From Bacteroidia bacterium (GTDB lineage: Bacteria; Bacteroidota; Bacteroidia; Bacteroidales; Prolixibacteraceae), in assembly GCA_025358025.1 (NCBI GenBank), contig JANYKW010000089.1:82629-138857 (forward strand): DNA of 56,229 bases, in the 5' to 3' direction. The stretch's first letter is position 1, and each line of letters starts with the position of its first letter. The position numbers and the translations under genes were made by a program. Positions 16,906-26,268 of the stretch are shown one piece after another. The notes below the pieces were generated by a model that searched no databases, was not told the DNA's origin, and worked only from the letters and a program-made list of their open reading frames with translations.

Positions 16906-18594
16906 TCAGTATCCTGCTGCTTGTCCGTCTTTCCGTGACTCGGAAGCTCCGTAATAGACTTTATTTTTTTCGTCCCATCTGATAGCTTGGTAACCTCCGT
17001 AGATTCCGTTTGTAAACTGAACCTGGTGCCCTTTGCCAAGTAGCTGACGAATAGTCTCGTATGGCACTCCGCTTTCCAGATAGACTACCCCTCCGTCTGT
17101 CATCTTTTCACCGGTTGGTTCACTGGAACCTTCATGACAGATCCGGGGAGCATCACCTGCTTCCTGAAGATTCATTCCGAAATCAATGAGATTGACCACC
17201 ATTTGTACATGACCTTGCGGCTGCATGGAGCCACCCATCAAACCGAAGCTGATAAATGGCTTGCCATCTTTGGTAACAAACGCCGGAATAATAGTATGAA
17301 AAGGCCTCTTATGCGGTTCGTAGCGGTTCATATGGGTGGAATCGATGATAAACATCTCACCCCGGTCCTGCAAAACAAAACCAAGTTTGCCGGGAGTCAT
17401 TCCGGATCCCATTCCACGGTAGTTGCTTTGAATCAGGGAGACCATGTTTCCCTCTTTGTCTGCTGTTGTCATGTAGATGGTATTACCCTGCTCCAGATTT
17501 CCGGCAGGATAGCTTTTGGCGGCTCTTTTCTCATCAAAAAGCTTTAACCTCTCTTTGGCATAGGCCTTGGAAATAAGTTTTTCAATCGGTAACTTGTTAA
17601 AATCAGGATCAGCATAGTATTTGGCCCGATCTTCGAAGGCCAGTTTCTTGGTCTCAACAAAAGTGTGTATATACGCTGCACTTCCATAGCCCATCGCTGC
17701 TATATCGAAGTTTTCCAGCATGTTGAGCATTTGCAGAACAGCTGTACCCTGGCCGTTCGGGGGCAATTCCCAAACATCATAACCGCGGTAGTTGGTCGAA
17801 ATTGGCTCGACCCATTCAGAATGATGATCTGCCAGGTCACGCATACTTAAAAAACCGCCCTGTTCTTTCATGTAACCGGCAATTTTCTGAGCAATCTCAC
17901 CTTTATAGAAAGCGTCTCTTCCACCTGCAGCAATTTTCTCGAGGGTTGCTGCCAGATATGGATTTTTGAATACCTCACCTTTGGCAGGCGCCTTACCATC
18001 CGGCATGTAAATCTCCTTAAACCCCGGGTATTTCTGCAGATTCCTGGAATTTGAATTCCAGTAATAGGCAATGACCTCTGTGACAGGAAATCCTTCCCGG
18101 GCGTAATCGATTGCAGGTTTTAAAAGTTCGGCAACTGGAAGTTTTCCAAATTTCCTGTGTAACTCAAACCAACCATCCACACATCCAGGGACGGATACAG
18201 ACAACGGACCAAATGAGGGTATTCTGGTGATACCATTTTTTTTGAAGTATTCATACGTGAGATCATAGGGAGACCTGCCGCTTGCATTTAATCCGTAAAG
18301 TTTCCGGGTTTTGGCATCCCATACGATCGCGAATAAATCACCGCCAATTCCATTGCTGACCGGTTCTACCAATCCCAGAACTGCATTTGCGGCAATGGCT
18401 GCATCGATTGCATTGCCACCGGCTTTCAGGATATCAAGTGCCACCTGTGTAGCCAGTGGCTGACTGGTACAAGCCATTCCATGCTGGGCAATCACTTCAG
18501 AGCGGGTCGCAAAAGGTCTGCCTGTTACCCGATCCTGGGATATACCGGTCACAGACCAGCATACAATAAAAAACATAAAAATGATACTCTTCAT
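16906..18594 (-). CDS. ggt: Gamma-glutamyltranspeptidase, periplasmic
   Basis: 562 residues from the ATG at 18594, chosen because it begins the signal peptide MKSIIFMFFIVCWSVTGISQ; the frame is open 21 codons further. The N-terminal part has GGNAIDAAIAANAVLGLVEP and NGIGGDLF, both GGT signatures. The autoprocessing site aligns as GNTIYMTTADKEGN (about 367-380), with the Thr after Asn as the nucleophile that becomes the start of the small subunit. GMGSGMTPGKLGF and the later GGSMQPQGHVQ also fit. It cleaves gamma-glutamyl bonds such as in glutathione. Some members are cephalosporin or other acylases, so the substrate is not certain. It heads the minus-strand run toward the Gfo/Idh gene. Confidence 0.93.
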   Translation of the reverse strand: MKSIIFMFFIVCWSVTGISQDRVTGRPFATRSEVIAQHGMACTSQPLATQVALDILKAGGNAIDAAIAANAVLGLVEPVSNGIGGDLFAIVWDAKTRKLYGLNASGRSPYDLTYEYFKKNGITRIPSFGPLSVSVPGCVDGWFELHRKFGKLPVAELLKPAIDYAREGFPVTEVIAYYWNSNSRNLQKYPGFKEIYMPDGKAPAKGEVFKNPYLAATLEKIAAGGRDAFYKGEIAQKIAGYMKEQGGFLSMRDLADHHSEWVEPISTNYRGYDVWELPPNGQGTAVLQMLNMLENFDIAAMGYGSAAYIHTFVETKKLAFEDRAKYYADPDFNKLPIEKLISKAYAKERLKLFDEKRAAKSYPAGNLEQGNTIYMTTADKEGNMVSLIQSNYRGMGSGMTPGKLGFVLQDRGEMFIIDSTHMNRYEPHKRPFHTIIPAFVTKDGKPFISFGLMGGSMQPQGHVQMVVNLIDFGMNLQEAGDAPRICHEGSSEPTGEKMTDGGVVYLESGVPYETIRQLLGKGHQVQFTNGIYGGYQAIRWDEKNKVYYGASESRKDGQAAGY

Positions 18595-18875
18595 GACATT
18601 TTTAAAATTATGCAGTGCAAAATGTAGTTTTCGGAAACATTGGGTAAATATAAGCAATCTTCAAGTTATAAGGAAGAGGTAAATTATTGCTTATTCTTAT
18701 TTTTATCGGGAAAACCTCACCTGAATACTGATCAAATAATGGTAAAAACATAAATATATCTGGCATAATTCACACAAATAATACCAGTCTTCCGACATAT
18801 TTCGCGTGAATTATATCGAAATACCATCATATTTAGCGTATATTTTGCTGGCAGACCGACATATTTCACGCTAAT
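18595..18875. repeat. Divergent intergenic region with imperfect direct repeats
   Basis: This gap separates ggt (minus) from the DUF4143 gene (plus). CCGACATATTTCGCG (18792-18806) and CCGACATATTTCACG (18857-18871) are near-identical, with a related CATATTTAGCG near 18828. ATTTTGCTGG occurs twice (18842-18851, 18874-18883). These could be operator sites for a regulator of the ATPase gene or simple duplication debris. No other gene is visible here. Confidence 0.5.
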
Positions 18876-18907
18876 TTTGCTGGTTTTAAAAATTTGTAAT
18901 ATATTTG
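18876..18907 (+). promoter_or_regulatory. Promoter of the DUF4143 ATPase gene
   Basis: TTTG (18876-18879), a 20-bp spacer and TATATTTG (18900-18907) fit the Bacteroidota vegetative promoter TTTG-N19-21-TAnnTTTG on both boxes and spacing. The ATG at 18925 is 17 bp downstream, giving a leader of about 11 bases. This is the best promoter match in the window. Confidence 0.65.
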
Positions 18908-18924
18908 CAATTAAAATTTAGGTC

Positions 18925-20067
18925 ATGTCAATAGTCCGGCATATTGAAACAGCATGTCTTGATCGATTGTTATCAAGCAGGAAAATCATGCTGATATACG
19001 GATCCCGACAGGCGGGAAAAACGACACTGGTTAAACAACTTGGTAAAAGATCTGGCTTAAAAGCAAAATATCTGTCGGCTGATTTGATCGAAAATGAGCT
19101 GCTCCTCGTGCAGCGCGACCTTAAAACCCTCACCAATTTAACAGAAGGCTACGAGTTGCTGATTATAGACGAAGCACTACGGATAAAAGACATCGGACAT
19201 ATTTTGAAAGTATTCTATGATGAAATACCTCAAATAAAGGTTATTGCTACCGGATCATCCTCTTTTGAACTGGCCAATCAAACAGCAGAGACACTGACCG
19301 GACGCAAAACAGTTTTTCACCTGTTACCTTTTGCACTTGGTGAGGTTATCCTTGACAAAAATAAATTTGAACTGGACCAACAATTGGAAGAGATGCTTCT
19401 GTTCGGTATGTATCCGGAAGTGTTCACAGCAAGAGTCAGTCATAAAGTCAGTTTGCTGGGAGAAATTTGCGAATCCTATTTGTACAGGGATGTACTTCAG
19501 CTTACAAATGTAAAATACACACTCAAGATCAGAGATTTGCTGCGCTTGCTGGCCTTTCAGGTCGGGCAGCTTGTTTCGGTGAATGAACTGTCTCAGACCT
19601 TGTCGATCAACCGCGAGACTGTAGAACGTTATATCGATCTGCTTGAGAAAGCTTTTGTTATTTTTCGTCTTCCTGCATTCAGCAGGAATCTGCGTAAGGA
19701 GGTTGCCAAAATGGACAAAATCTATTTCTATGACACAGGTATCCGCAATTACCTGATCGACAATTTCAAGCCACTCAATTTACGAACAGATACCGGAAAT
19801 CTTTGGGAAAACTTCGTTGTAGCAGAGCGTCGCAAACAGCTGCTTTTCAACCGGAGACAGGTGAATGCCTATTTTTGGCGTACTTATACCGGGGCAGAGA
19901 TTGATTATGTGGAGGAGGGGGCAGATGGACTGATGGGTTATGAAATAAAGATATCGAAGGAGAAAGTAAAATCACCCAAATTATGGCAAGATGAATACAA
20001 GGGTGGGTTTCGGGTGATCAACAGGAAAAACTATCTGGATTTGCTGCTAGAAGGTATGCTGCAATAA
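18925..20067 (+). CDS. AAA ATPase with DUF4143 domain
   Basis: 380 residues. The N-terminal AAA_14 domain has Walker A GSRQAGKTT (26-34), Walker B LLIIDEA (about 78-84), sensor-like VIATGSSSFELA (about 105-116) and LTGRKTVFHLLPF. The C-terminal DUF4143 domain (about 205-360) contains the winged-helix-like segment VNELSQTLSINRETVERYIDLLEKAFVIF and a nuclease-like TGAEIDYVEE pattern. The family is abundant, patchily spread in Bacteroidota and archaea, and has no settled function. The gene stands alone behind its own promoter, with AT-rich repeats upstream. It may be an accessory gene gained by transfer, which is inference. Confidence 0.93.
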   Translation: MSIVRHIETACLDRLLSSRKIMLIYGSRQAGKTTLVKQLGKRSGLKAKYLSADLIENELLLVQRDLKTLTNLTEGYELLIIDEALRIKDIGHILKVFYDEIPQIKVIATGSSSFELANQTAETLTGRKTVFHLLPFALGEVILDKNKFELDQQLEEMLLFGMYPEVFTARVSHKVSLLGEICESYLYRDVLQLTNVKYTLKIRDLLRLLAFQVGQLVSVNELSQTLSINRETVERYIDLLEKAFVIFRLPAFSRNLRKEVAKMDKIYFYDTGIRNYLIDNFKPLNLRTDTGNLWENFVVAERRKQLLFNRRQVNAYFWRTYTGAEIDYVEEGADGLMGYEIKISKEKVKSPKLWQDEYKGGFRVINRKNYLDLLLEGMLQ

Positions 20068-20112
20068 TATTTATCCCTATTTTTAGTGCCGGCTAACAAT
20101 CTTTCTTGCATT

Positions 20113-22947
20113 ATGCTATCTGGTAATTTTCAGCAACTTTACGATCGGCTGGTACCTTTTGTGGACAAGAACCGGATCTATCACGATCCGTTGCATACCC
20201 TCGCATTCGGCACTGATGCCAGTTTTTACCGGTTGATTCCCAAAATGGTGATCAAGGCAAAAAATGAAGATGAGGTTTCGCTGATCCTGAAAGAGTCATC
20301 CATACTGAAAATACCTGTTACTTTCCGGGCCGCCGGCACAAGCTTATCCGGACAAGCTATCACCGATTCCTTGCTGGTGATTGCCGGAAACTACTGGAAA
20401 AAAGCCACTGTGGAAGATAATGGTTATGCCATCCGGCTTCAGCCCGGACTAACAGGCAACGAGGCCAATGCCCTGCTGCTAAAATATGGACGGAAAATCG
20501 GGCCCGATCCTGCCTCCATCCAGACTGCCATGATCGGGGGGATTGCGGCCAATAATGCAAGCGGCATGTGTTGTGGCATAGCCGAAAACTCCTATCAGAC
20601 CATTCTCAGCATGAGGGTATTACTTGAAGATGGAACCTTGTTGGATACTGGAGATGAAACAAATTGCTCCTCATTTAAAGAATCTAATGCCAGCCTGCTC
20701 AACCAGATAACTTTATTACGGGATTACGTAGTAGAGAACGAAGCACTTGCCAACAGGATCCGGCACAAGTTCAGGATGAAAAATACGACAGGCTACAGCC
20801 TGAACGCGTTGGTAGATTTTTCAGATCCTATTGATATTTTACAACATCTGATGATTGGATCAGAAGGAACGCTGGGTTTTATCTCCGAAATAAGATACAA
20901 AACAGTCGTTGATCTCCCATGTAAAGCCAGTTCCCTGATACTTTTCCCAACAATTCATGATGCATGCAGCGCTGTCATCAGCCTGCAGCATGCACCGGTG
21001 GCTGCCGTGGAGCTGATTGACAGGGCAGGCCTGAAATCAGTGGAAAACGAAGAAGGACTGACAGTTAACCTAAAAATACTGGGAGATCATGTCTGTGCAC
21101 TTCTGGTCGAAACAAGATCTGATCAGGCAGAGACTTTGGCAAATCAGATGCAGCAGATCATCGATATCATTAATATGGTTCAAACCATTGAGCCCATTTC
21201 TTTCACCGCTGATCTGACTGAATGCGCCCATCTATGGAAAATAAGGAAAGGCATGTTTCCTTCTGTCGGGGCGATGCGAAAGAAAGGAACGACCGTGATC
21301 ATTGAAGATGTAGCATTTCCTTTACCACGATTGGCAGAAGCTACCCTGGATCTGCAAAAACTGTTTGAAAAATGGGGTTATCACGAAGCAGTCATCTTCG
21401 GACATGCGCTGATGGGAAATCTGCATTTTGTATTCACACAGGATTTCTCATCTGCACAAGAGGTGGAACGATATAAAAATCTGATGGATGAGGTGGCAGA
21501 ACTGGTCGTTCAAAAATACGACGGCTCCCTCAAGGCAGAGCATGGGACAGGAAGGAATATGGCCCCTTTTGTTGAGATGGAATGGGGTGCCGATGCCTAT
21601 CAGTTGATGAAAAGGATCAAAATAATCTTTGATCCCAATCATTTGCTTAATCCGGGAGTTATTCTCAACATGGATCCATTGGTACATTTGAAAAATCTAA
21701 AACCGATTCCTGAGGCCCATGAAAAAATTGACAGTTGCATCGAATGCGGTTTCTGCGAACCTAATTGCGTTGCTGCTGAACTTACCCTGACCCCCAGACA
21801 GCGGATCGTTACCTGGCGGGAAATCGCCAGCCTTAAAAAGTCAGGTAAAGAACCACATTTGCTCGCACATCTGCTCAAATCATACCGCTATGCGGGCAAT
21901 GAAACCTGTGCCACCGACGGACTGTGCGCATCAGCTTGCCCCGTGAATATTGATACCGGAAAATTGATCAAGGCAATCAGGAAAGAGCAGATTGCCGGCG
22001 GACAGAAAAATGGAACATGGGTAGCCGACAGGATGAATCTGGTAACGGGTTTGATGCGGTCGGGTCTCTCTTTTATATCCTTCCTTCATTCCATATTTGG
22101 AACAAGGGTCATGTCTGCCTTGACCAAAGGTATACGTTGGGTCTCTATCAATAAGATACCACTCTGGAATCCATGGATGCCTTCAGGAGCTAAAAAAATT
22201 AAGACAATTCCCCTGGCACAGGAAGTCTTTACCGGGCCGGCAGTGGTATACTTTCCTTCATGCATCAACCGCAGCATGGGACCTTCCGGGTACGGGAAAG
22301 AGGAACAACTGACAAATGTTATGCTGAAATTGCTTAGAAAAGGAGGATTTGAAGTGATTTATCCTGACGATCTCTCCAATTTGTGTTGTGGAATGGCATT
22401 TTCGAGCAAAGGTTATACAGATGCCGGTGAAAAGAAATCAAAAGAACTCGAAGCGGTACTGCTGAAAGCAAGTGAAAACGGACGATATCCAGTTTTGTGC
22501 GATATGAGCCCCTGCCTTTTTACCATGCGAGAGAACATGGGAACAAAGATGAAGTTATATGAACCTGTAGAGTTTATCCTGGAACATCTGGTGCCCAGGC
22601 TAACAATTCAACCGTTGGATGAAACCATAGCAGTCTTTCCGGTATGTAGTCTCAAAAAGATGGGCATTGAACAAAGTCTGACGAAACTGGCGCAACTGTG
22701 TGCAAAAGAGGTGATTGCAGTAAAGGCCAATTGCTGCGGATTTGCCGGTGACAGGGGTTTTTCTTTTCCGGAATTGAACAAACACGGCTTGCGTAGCCTG
22801 AAGGATCAGCTCCCATCTTTGGTGAAACGGGGATATTCCAATAGCCGAACCTGTGAGATCGGTCTCAGCCTGCATGCTGGAATCCCTTTTAGTTCAATAG
22901 TTTATCTGGTTGATCAGGTTTCTACAGCATCACATTCAACTGACTGA
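20113..22947 (+). CDS. FAD-linked dehydrogenase with Fe-S and CCG domains (D-lactate/glycolate type)
   Basis: 944 residues from the ATG at 20113; the frame is open to a GTG at 20086. It fuses three modules of the GlcD/GlcF and Dld group. A PCMH-type FAD domain (about 35-260) has RAAGTSLSGQA and GPDPASIQTAMIGGIAANN. The FAD-oxidase C-terminal domain (to about 520) has GHALMGNLHFVF and EHGTGRNMAPF. A di-cluster ferredoxin-like part follows with CIECGFCEPNC (about 541) and CATDGLCASACPVN (about 598), then two CCG half-repeats, CCGMAF (about 757) and CCGFAG (about 874). It should oxidise a 2-hydroxy acid such as D-lactate at the membrane face and pass electrons to a carrier. The substrate is inferred from family only. 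The 3' end overlaps the convergent TPR gene by 26 bp. Confidence 0.92.
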   Translation: MLSGNFQQLYDRLVPFVDKNRIYHDPLHTLAFGTDASFYRLIPKMVIKAKNEDEVSLILKESSILKIPVTFRAAGTSLSGQAITDSLLVIAGNYWKKATVEDNGYAIRLQPGLTGNEANALLLKYGRKIGPDPASIQTAMIGGIAANNASGMCCGIAENSYQTILSMRVLLEDGTLLDTGDETNCSSFKESNASLLNQITLLRDYVVENEALANRIRHKFRMKNTTGYSLNALVDFSDPIDILQHLMIGSEGTLGFISEIRYKTVVDLPCKASSLILFPTIHDACSAVISLQHAPVAAVELIDRAGLKSVENEEGLTVNLKILGDHVCALLVETRSDQAETLANQMQQIIDIINMVQTIEPISFTADLTECAHLWKIRKGMFPSVGAMRKKGTTVIIEDVAFPLPRLAEATLDLQKLFEKWGYHEAVIFGHALMGNLHFVFTQDFSSAQEVERYKNLMDEVAELVVQKYDGSLKAEHGTGRNMAPFVEMEWGADAYQLMKRIKIIFDPNHLLNPGVILNMDPLVHLKNLKPIPEAHEKIDSCIECGFCEPNCVAAELTLTPRQRIVTWREIASLKKSGKEPHLLAHLLKSYRYAGNETCATDGLCASACPVNIDTGKLIKAIRKEQIAGGQKNGTWVADRMNLVTGLMRSGLSFISFLHSIFGTRVMSALTKGIRWVSINKIPLWNPWMPSGAKKIKTIPLAQEVFTGPAVVYFPSCINRSMGPSGYGKEEQLTNVMLKLLRKGGFEVIYPDDLSNLCCGMAFSSKGYTDAGEKKSKELEAVLLKASENGRYPVLCDMSPCLFTMRENMGTKMKLYEPVEFILEHLVPRLTIQPLDETIAVFPVCSLKKMGIEQSLTKLAQLCAKEVIAVKANCCGFAGDRGFSFPELNKHGLRSLKDQLPSLVKRGYSNSRTCEIGLSLHAGIPFSSIVYLVDQVSTASHSTD

Positions 22948-23575
22948 GGCAATTCTTTTTTACAATCGCTGCATTCTTATCGGCCGGATTTAACTCCAGA
23001 CTCATATTCAGATCTTTCAAGGCTTCATTAAATTCCCTCTTCGCTTTGGCACTTTGTTCAATAAATGCTTTGTCTGCTGCAGTCATTTTACCTGCATTAA
23101 CCTGACCAACAGCATTTTTTATGATCTCGCTAGCTGCATGGTAATGTACATCACCTTCGGCAAAATAATTTTTTGCCAGCATCTCCTTCAGGGCTTTGGA
23201 TGCCGGAACTTTAACCAACCCTTCCTTCAATGTTTTGATGTATTCCTCATTATTATTCTGCGCTTTCATGATATAGGCCCTGTATTGGTAGGCCATATCA
23301 AGATTATAACCCGAAGCGATCGACATGTCTATGTACTTCAATGACTTCTTCATGTCGTTTACCCGGTATGCGCAGTCTCCCATGGCGAATATCATCGCTT
23401 TATCAGCAGGTTTATTTCCCCACATAGAAAGTGCTTTTTCAAACTTTGATAAAGCAACTGCATATTGTTGGGTACTCATTGCTTTATTACCTTCAATTTT
23501 CAGCGTTTCTGCATTTTGGGAATACAGGGATGAGAAACTGAAGCACATCAGTAAAAATAAGGCCAGCCGTGTCAT
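22922..23575 (-). CDS. Secreted TPR-repeat protein
   Basis: 217 residues with signal peptide MTRLALFLLMCFSFSSLYSQ. TPR-like helices begin with LKIEGNKAMSTQQYAVALSKFEKAL and continue through DKAMIFAMGDCAYRVNDMKKSLKYID. The C-terminus ends in a typical TPR cap, LNMSLELNPADKNAAIVKKN. It is probably a periplasmic protein-protein interaction scaffold; no partner can be named. The next gene upstream on the same strand is another short TPR-like protein. The last 26 bp overlap the convergent dehydrogenase gene. Confidence 0.8.
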   Translation of the reverse strand: MTRLALFLLMCFSFSSLYSQNAETLKIEGNKAMSTQQYAVALSKFEKALSMWGNKPADKAMIFAMGDCAYRVNDMKKSLKYIDMSIASGYNLDMAYQYRAYIMKAQNNNEEYIKTLKEGLVKVPASKALKEMLAKNYFAEGDVHYHAASEIIKNAVGQVNAGKMTAADKAFIEQSAKAKREFNEALKDLNMSLELNPADKNAAIVKKNCLSQLNVML

Positions 23576-23662
23576 CTGTTAGTTTTTTTAGTTGTTAACT
23601 TATTCATTCTTATTAAAATAGGATCATTTTAATAGAAACTTTATCAAAGTTAACTCAAAAAA

Positions 23663-23947
23663 TCAAGGATTGAATTGATCCGTGTGAAAAAATCCCAGAA
23701 TATTATTTATAAGATCAACATAGGTTTGTGCGGCGTCCATATTGGGATCAACTTGCAGGCATCTCATGAAACTATTGAGTGCTGATCCCCAGCTTTGGTT
23801 GTTGTAATGAATCTCGCCGGCAAGGAACTGTGCATCCGGATTTTCCTTTACAGAAGGATCTTCCAGCAAGGACAAGGCGCTTTCAACCTCTCCTTCCTTC
23901 CATTTTTGCCTGGCAATAGTTACTATATTCATTGAATTATTCTTCAT
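23663..23947 (-). CDS. Short TPR-like cytoplasmic protein
   Basis: 94 residues without a signal peptide. Two helical hairpins are visible, ARQKWKEGEVESALSLLEDP and AQFLAGEIHYNNQSWGSALNSFMRCLQVDP, which is one TPR-like unit and a half. The end (INNILGFFHTDQFNP) matches the tails of small Bacteroidota TPR proteins of this size. The start could be Met1 or Met6. It is located between rel and the secreted TPR gene on the same strand; the link in function is unknown. Confidence 0.7.
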   Translation of the reverse strand: MKNNSMNIVTIARQKWKEGEVESALSLLEDPSVKENPDAQFLAGEIHYNNQSWGSALNSFMRCLQVDPNMDAAQTYVDLINNILGFFHTDQFNP

Positions 23948-23995
23948 GCTGATGTGCTGATTAGTTGATGAAGACAGCGTAAATATGTCGATGAA

Positions 23996-24057
23996 CTCTC
24001 ATATCTCATTTCTCATATCTCATATCTCATGTCTCATATCTCATGTCTCATATCTCT
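23996..24057. repeat. TCTCATATCTCATG-type tandem array at the rel 3' end
   Basis: About 60 bp built of CTCATATCTCAT, CTCATGTCTCAT and close variants, ending inside the rel stop region (24056-24058). The same word recurs in shorter form at 28962-28993 (opposite orientation) and 30274-30305. Confidence 0.85.
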
Positions 24058-26251
24058 AACCATCCGATCGTGTAACAGAATCTACTCCCCTGATATTTTT
24101 GAGCTTTTGCATCAGAAAATCGAGGTGGTGGGTATCATTGACAAAAACGCGCAGTATTCCTTCAAATAAGCCATTCTCACTGTTGATAGAGATCGACCGC
24201 ATCTTCACGCCTGCCTCTTTGGCGATGATGTTGGTAAGATCACTTACCATCCCCATCCTTTCTGATCCAGCCACACGAACTGTAGCCTGAAAAGCGTTTC
24301 TTTTTTCTGTTGAACGCCATTTAGCCTTGATCAGGCGATATGGATACCTGTCTATCATCTGTTTGGCATTCGGACAAGTAACCCGGTGGATCTTAATCCC
24401 TTCATGGATTGTGACAAAACCAAAAATATCGTCGCCAAAGATGGGATTGCAGCATGCTGCCAATTTATATATGACGTTTTTAAGATCATTATCAATCACC
24501 AAAAAATCATCCCCGGAATCAAAAGTTAGCTCCTTTAGCTCGGAAGGAGCCAGAATCTCTGAAAGACGTTCTTTTGAATTCTCCTCTTCCTGTACTTTAA
24601 TAACTTCCTTAATTCCCAGCGGATCGATTTTCCCCGTGGAGATCTGGAAATAGAGTTCTGAAGCGAGCTTTAATTTATAATTTTTCAGCAGAACCCGAAT
24701 CACCTGATCATTCAGCTCAATTTTCCAGTTTTTGAATTTTCGTTTGAGGATTTCCTTGCCGTTTTCTGCCTCCCGTTTCTGTTCCTCGTTCAAACTGGCT
24801 TTGATACGGGATTTTGCCTTGGTGGTGACAACGAAATCCAGCCAGTCCATCTTTGGTTTTTGGTTGTTGGAAGTTTCGACTACGGGTTGATCACCATTTT
24901 TTAAGCGGTACTTCAGGGTCACCAGCTTGCCGTTTACTTTACCCCCTATACAATGATCTCCAATATGGGAGTGAATCTCATAGGCAAAGTCCAGCAAGGT
25001 AGCTCCTGCCCTGAGCTTTATCAGATCTCCTTTCGGGGTGAAAACAAAGATTTCATCATCGTAAACATTTACCTTAAATTCTTCAATGAAATCAGCGGGA
25101 CTAAGTTGCGGGTTTTCCAGTATTTCCCGGATATTTTTCAACCAGTCGTCCAACTCTTTTCCTCCGGCTTTGCCTCCTTTGTACCGCCAGTGAGATGCAA
25201 GGCCATTTTCAGCCACATCATCCATCCTACCGGTACGAATCTGTACTTCTACCCATTTTTTATCGGGACCGAGCACCGTGGTGTGGAGTGATTCATAGCC
25301 GTTGGATTTGGGGAAGGTGATCCAGTCTCTCAATCTTTCCGGATTTGAAAGGTACTCTTCTGTTACAACAGAAAAAACCTGCCAGCATTCGGCCTTCTCA
25401 TTTTCGGGCTTTGAATTCAGTATGATTCGGATGGCAAAAAGGTCGTAAACTTCATTAAAATCGACCTCTTGCTTTTTCATCTTGTTCCAAATCGAAAAGA
25501 TCGACTTGGTACGGGCTTTCATCTCGAAATCAAATCCCCTGCTTGTCAATTTTTTCCCGATAGGCTTTACAAATGCCGAAACAAAATTGGCTCTTTCGAC
25601 GGTTGTTTCCTGCAATTTTTCGACAATGTTCAGGTAATCTCCCGGATGCAGGTATTTCAGTGAAAGGTCTAACAGTTCAGAATTGATTTTGTACAGTCCC
25701 AACCGATGAGCCAGAGGTGCGTAAAGATGCCACGAATCAACCGAATAGCGCTGTTGCAGTGAAGCAGGTAACTTGTCCAGGTTGCGCATATCCTGTAATT
25801 GATCCGCAATTTTTATCAGAATCACCCGAACATCACCTGACAATGCCATCATCAGTCTTCTGAAATTCTCACTTTGGAGTGCTATATTTTCGGTATTCAG
25901 CGAATTAATCCGGAGGATACCATCTAAAATTTCTGCTGCACCGGCACTGTATTCCTTCTTAATTTCCGCGACAGAAAATACATTATCTGTCTTGTTAAAA
26001 ACGTTATGTAACAGACAAGCAATCAGGGAGTCTGTAGACAGACCAAGTTCAATTACAGCAATTCTGCCTACAGATACCGAATGCTGAAGGATGTATTCAC
26101 CATTCTCCCATTGAGTATCACCCAATAGCTTCAAGGCATGATCCATGGCAAGTTGGATGAGCGGACGTTCCGATTCCGGAATTTGCCCGTAGCATTCGGC
26201 CATTAAAGCGCTATAACTCTCTTTTATAAGTTCTATACCTGACATCTCCAT
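24056..26251 (-). CDS. Long RelA/SpoT-family (p)ppGpp synthetase with degenerate hydrolase motif
   Basis: 731 residues with the full long-RSH order: HD domain (about 45-190), synthetase (about 230-360), TGS (about 405-465), helical and zinc-finger-like parts, and C-terminal ACT (about 660-731). In the HD domain the first His (HSVSVG) is kept, but HDxxED reads HNVFNK in LLHNVFNKTD (about 79-88). Asp, Glu and Asp are all lost, so hydrolase activity is unlikely. The synthetase side is intact: RLRDW in the RxKD position, NGYESLHTT, VEVQIRT and AENGLASHWRYK. It should make (p)ppGpp when ribosomes stall. The gene follows the CBM9-like gene by 17 bp. Confidence 0.93.
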   Translation of the reverse strand: MEMSGIELIKESYSALMAECYGQIPESERPLIQLAMDHALKLLGDTQWENGEYILQHSVSVGRIAVIELGLSTDSLIACLLHNVFNKTDNVFSVAEIKKEYSAGAAEILDGILRINSLNTENIALQSENFRRLMMALSGDVRVILIKIADQLQDMRNLDKLPASLQQRYSVDSWHLYAPLAHRLGLYKINSELLDLSLKYLHPGDYLNIVEKLQETTVERANFVSAFVKPIGKKLTSRGFDFEMKARTKSIFSIWNKMKKQEVDFNEVYDLFAIRIILNSKPENEKAECWQVFSVVTEEYLSNPERLRDWITFPKSNGYESLHTTVLGPDKKWVEVQIRTGRMDDVAENGLASHWRYKGGKAGGKELDDWLKNIREILENPQLSPADFIEEFKVNVYDDEIFVFTPKGDLIKLRAGATLLDFAYEIHSHIGDHCIGGKVNGKLVTLKYRLKNGDQPVVETSNNQKPKMDWLDFVVTTKAKSRIKASLNEEQKREAENGKEILKRKFKNWKIELNDQVIRVLLKNYKLKLASELYFQISTGKIDPLGIKEVIKVQEEENSKERLSEILAPSELKELTFDSGDDFLVIDNDLKNVIYKLAACCNPIFGDDIFGFVTIHEGIKIHRVTCPNAKQMIDRYPYRLIKAKWRSTEKRNAFQATVRVAGSERMGMVSDLTNIIAKEAGVKMRSISINSENGLFEGILRVFVNDTHHLDFLMQKLKNIRGVDSVTRSDG

Positions 26252-26268
26252 AAAACAAATATTAATGA

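Noticed and set aside
16645-16938. Plus-strand frame with repeated Ser-Thr and minus-strand frame with repeated Glu-Val-Leu
   Set aside because: Both only translate the 9-bp tandem repeat; the repeat length is a multiple of three, so all frames stay open.
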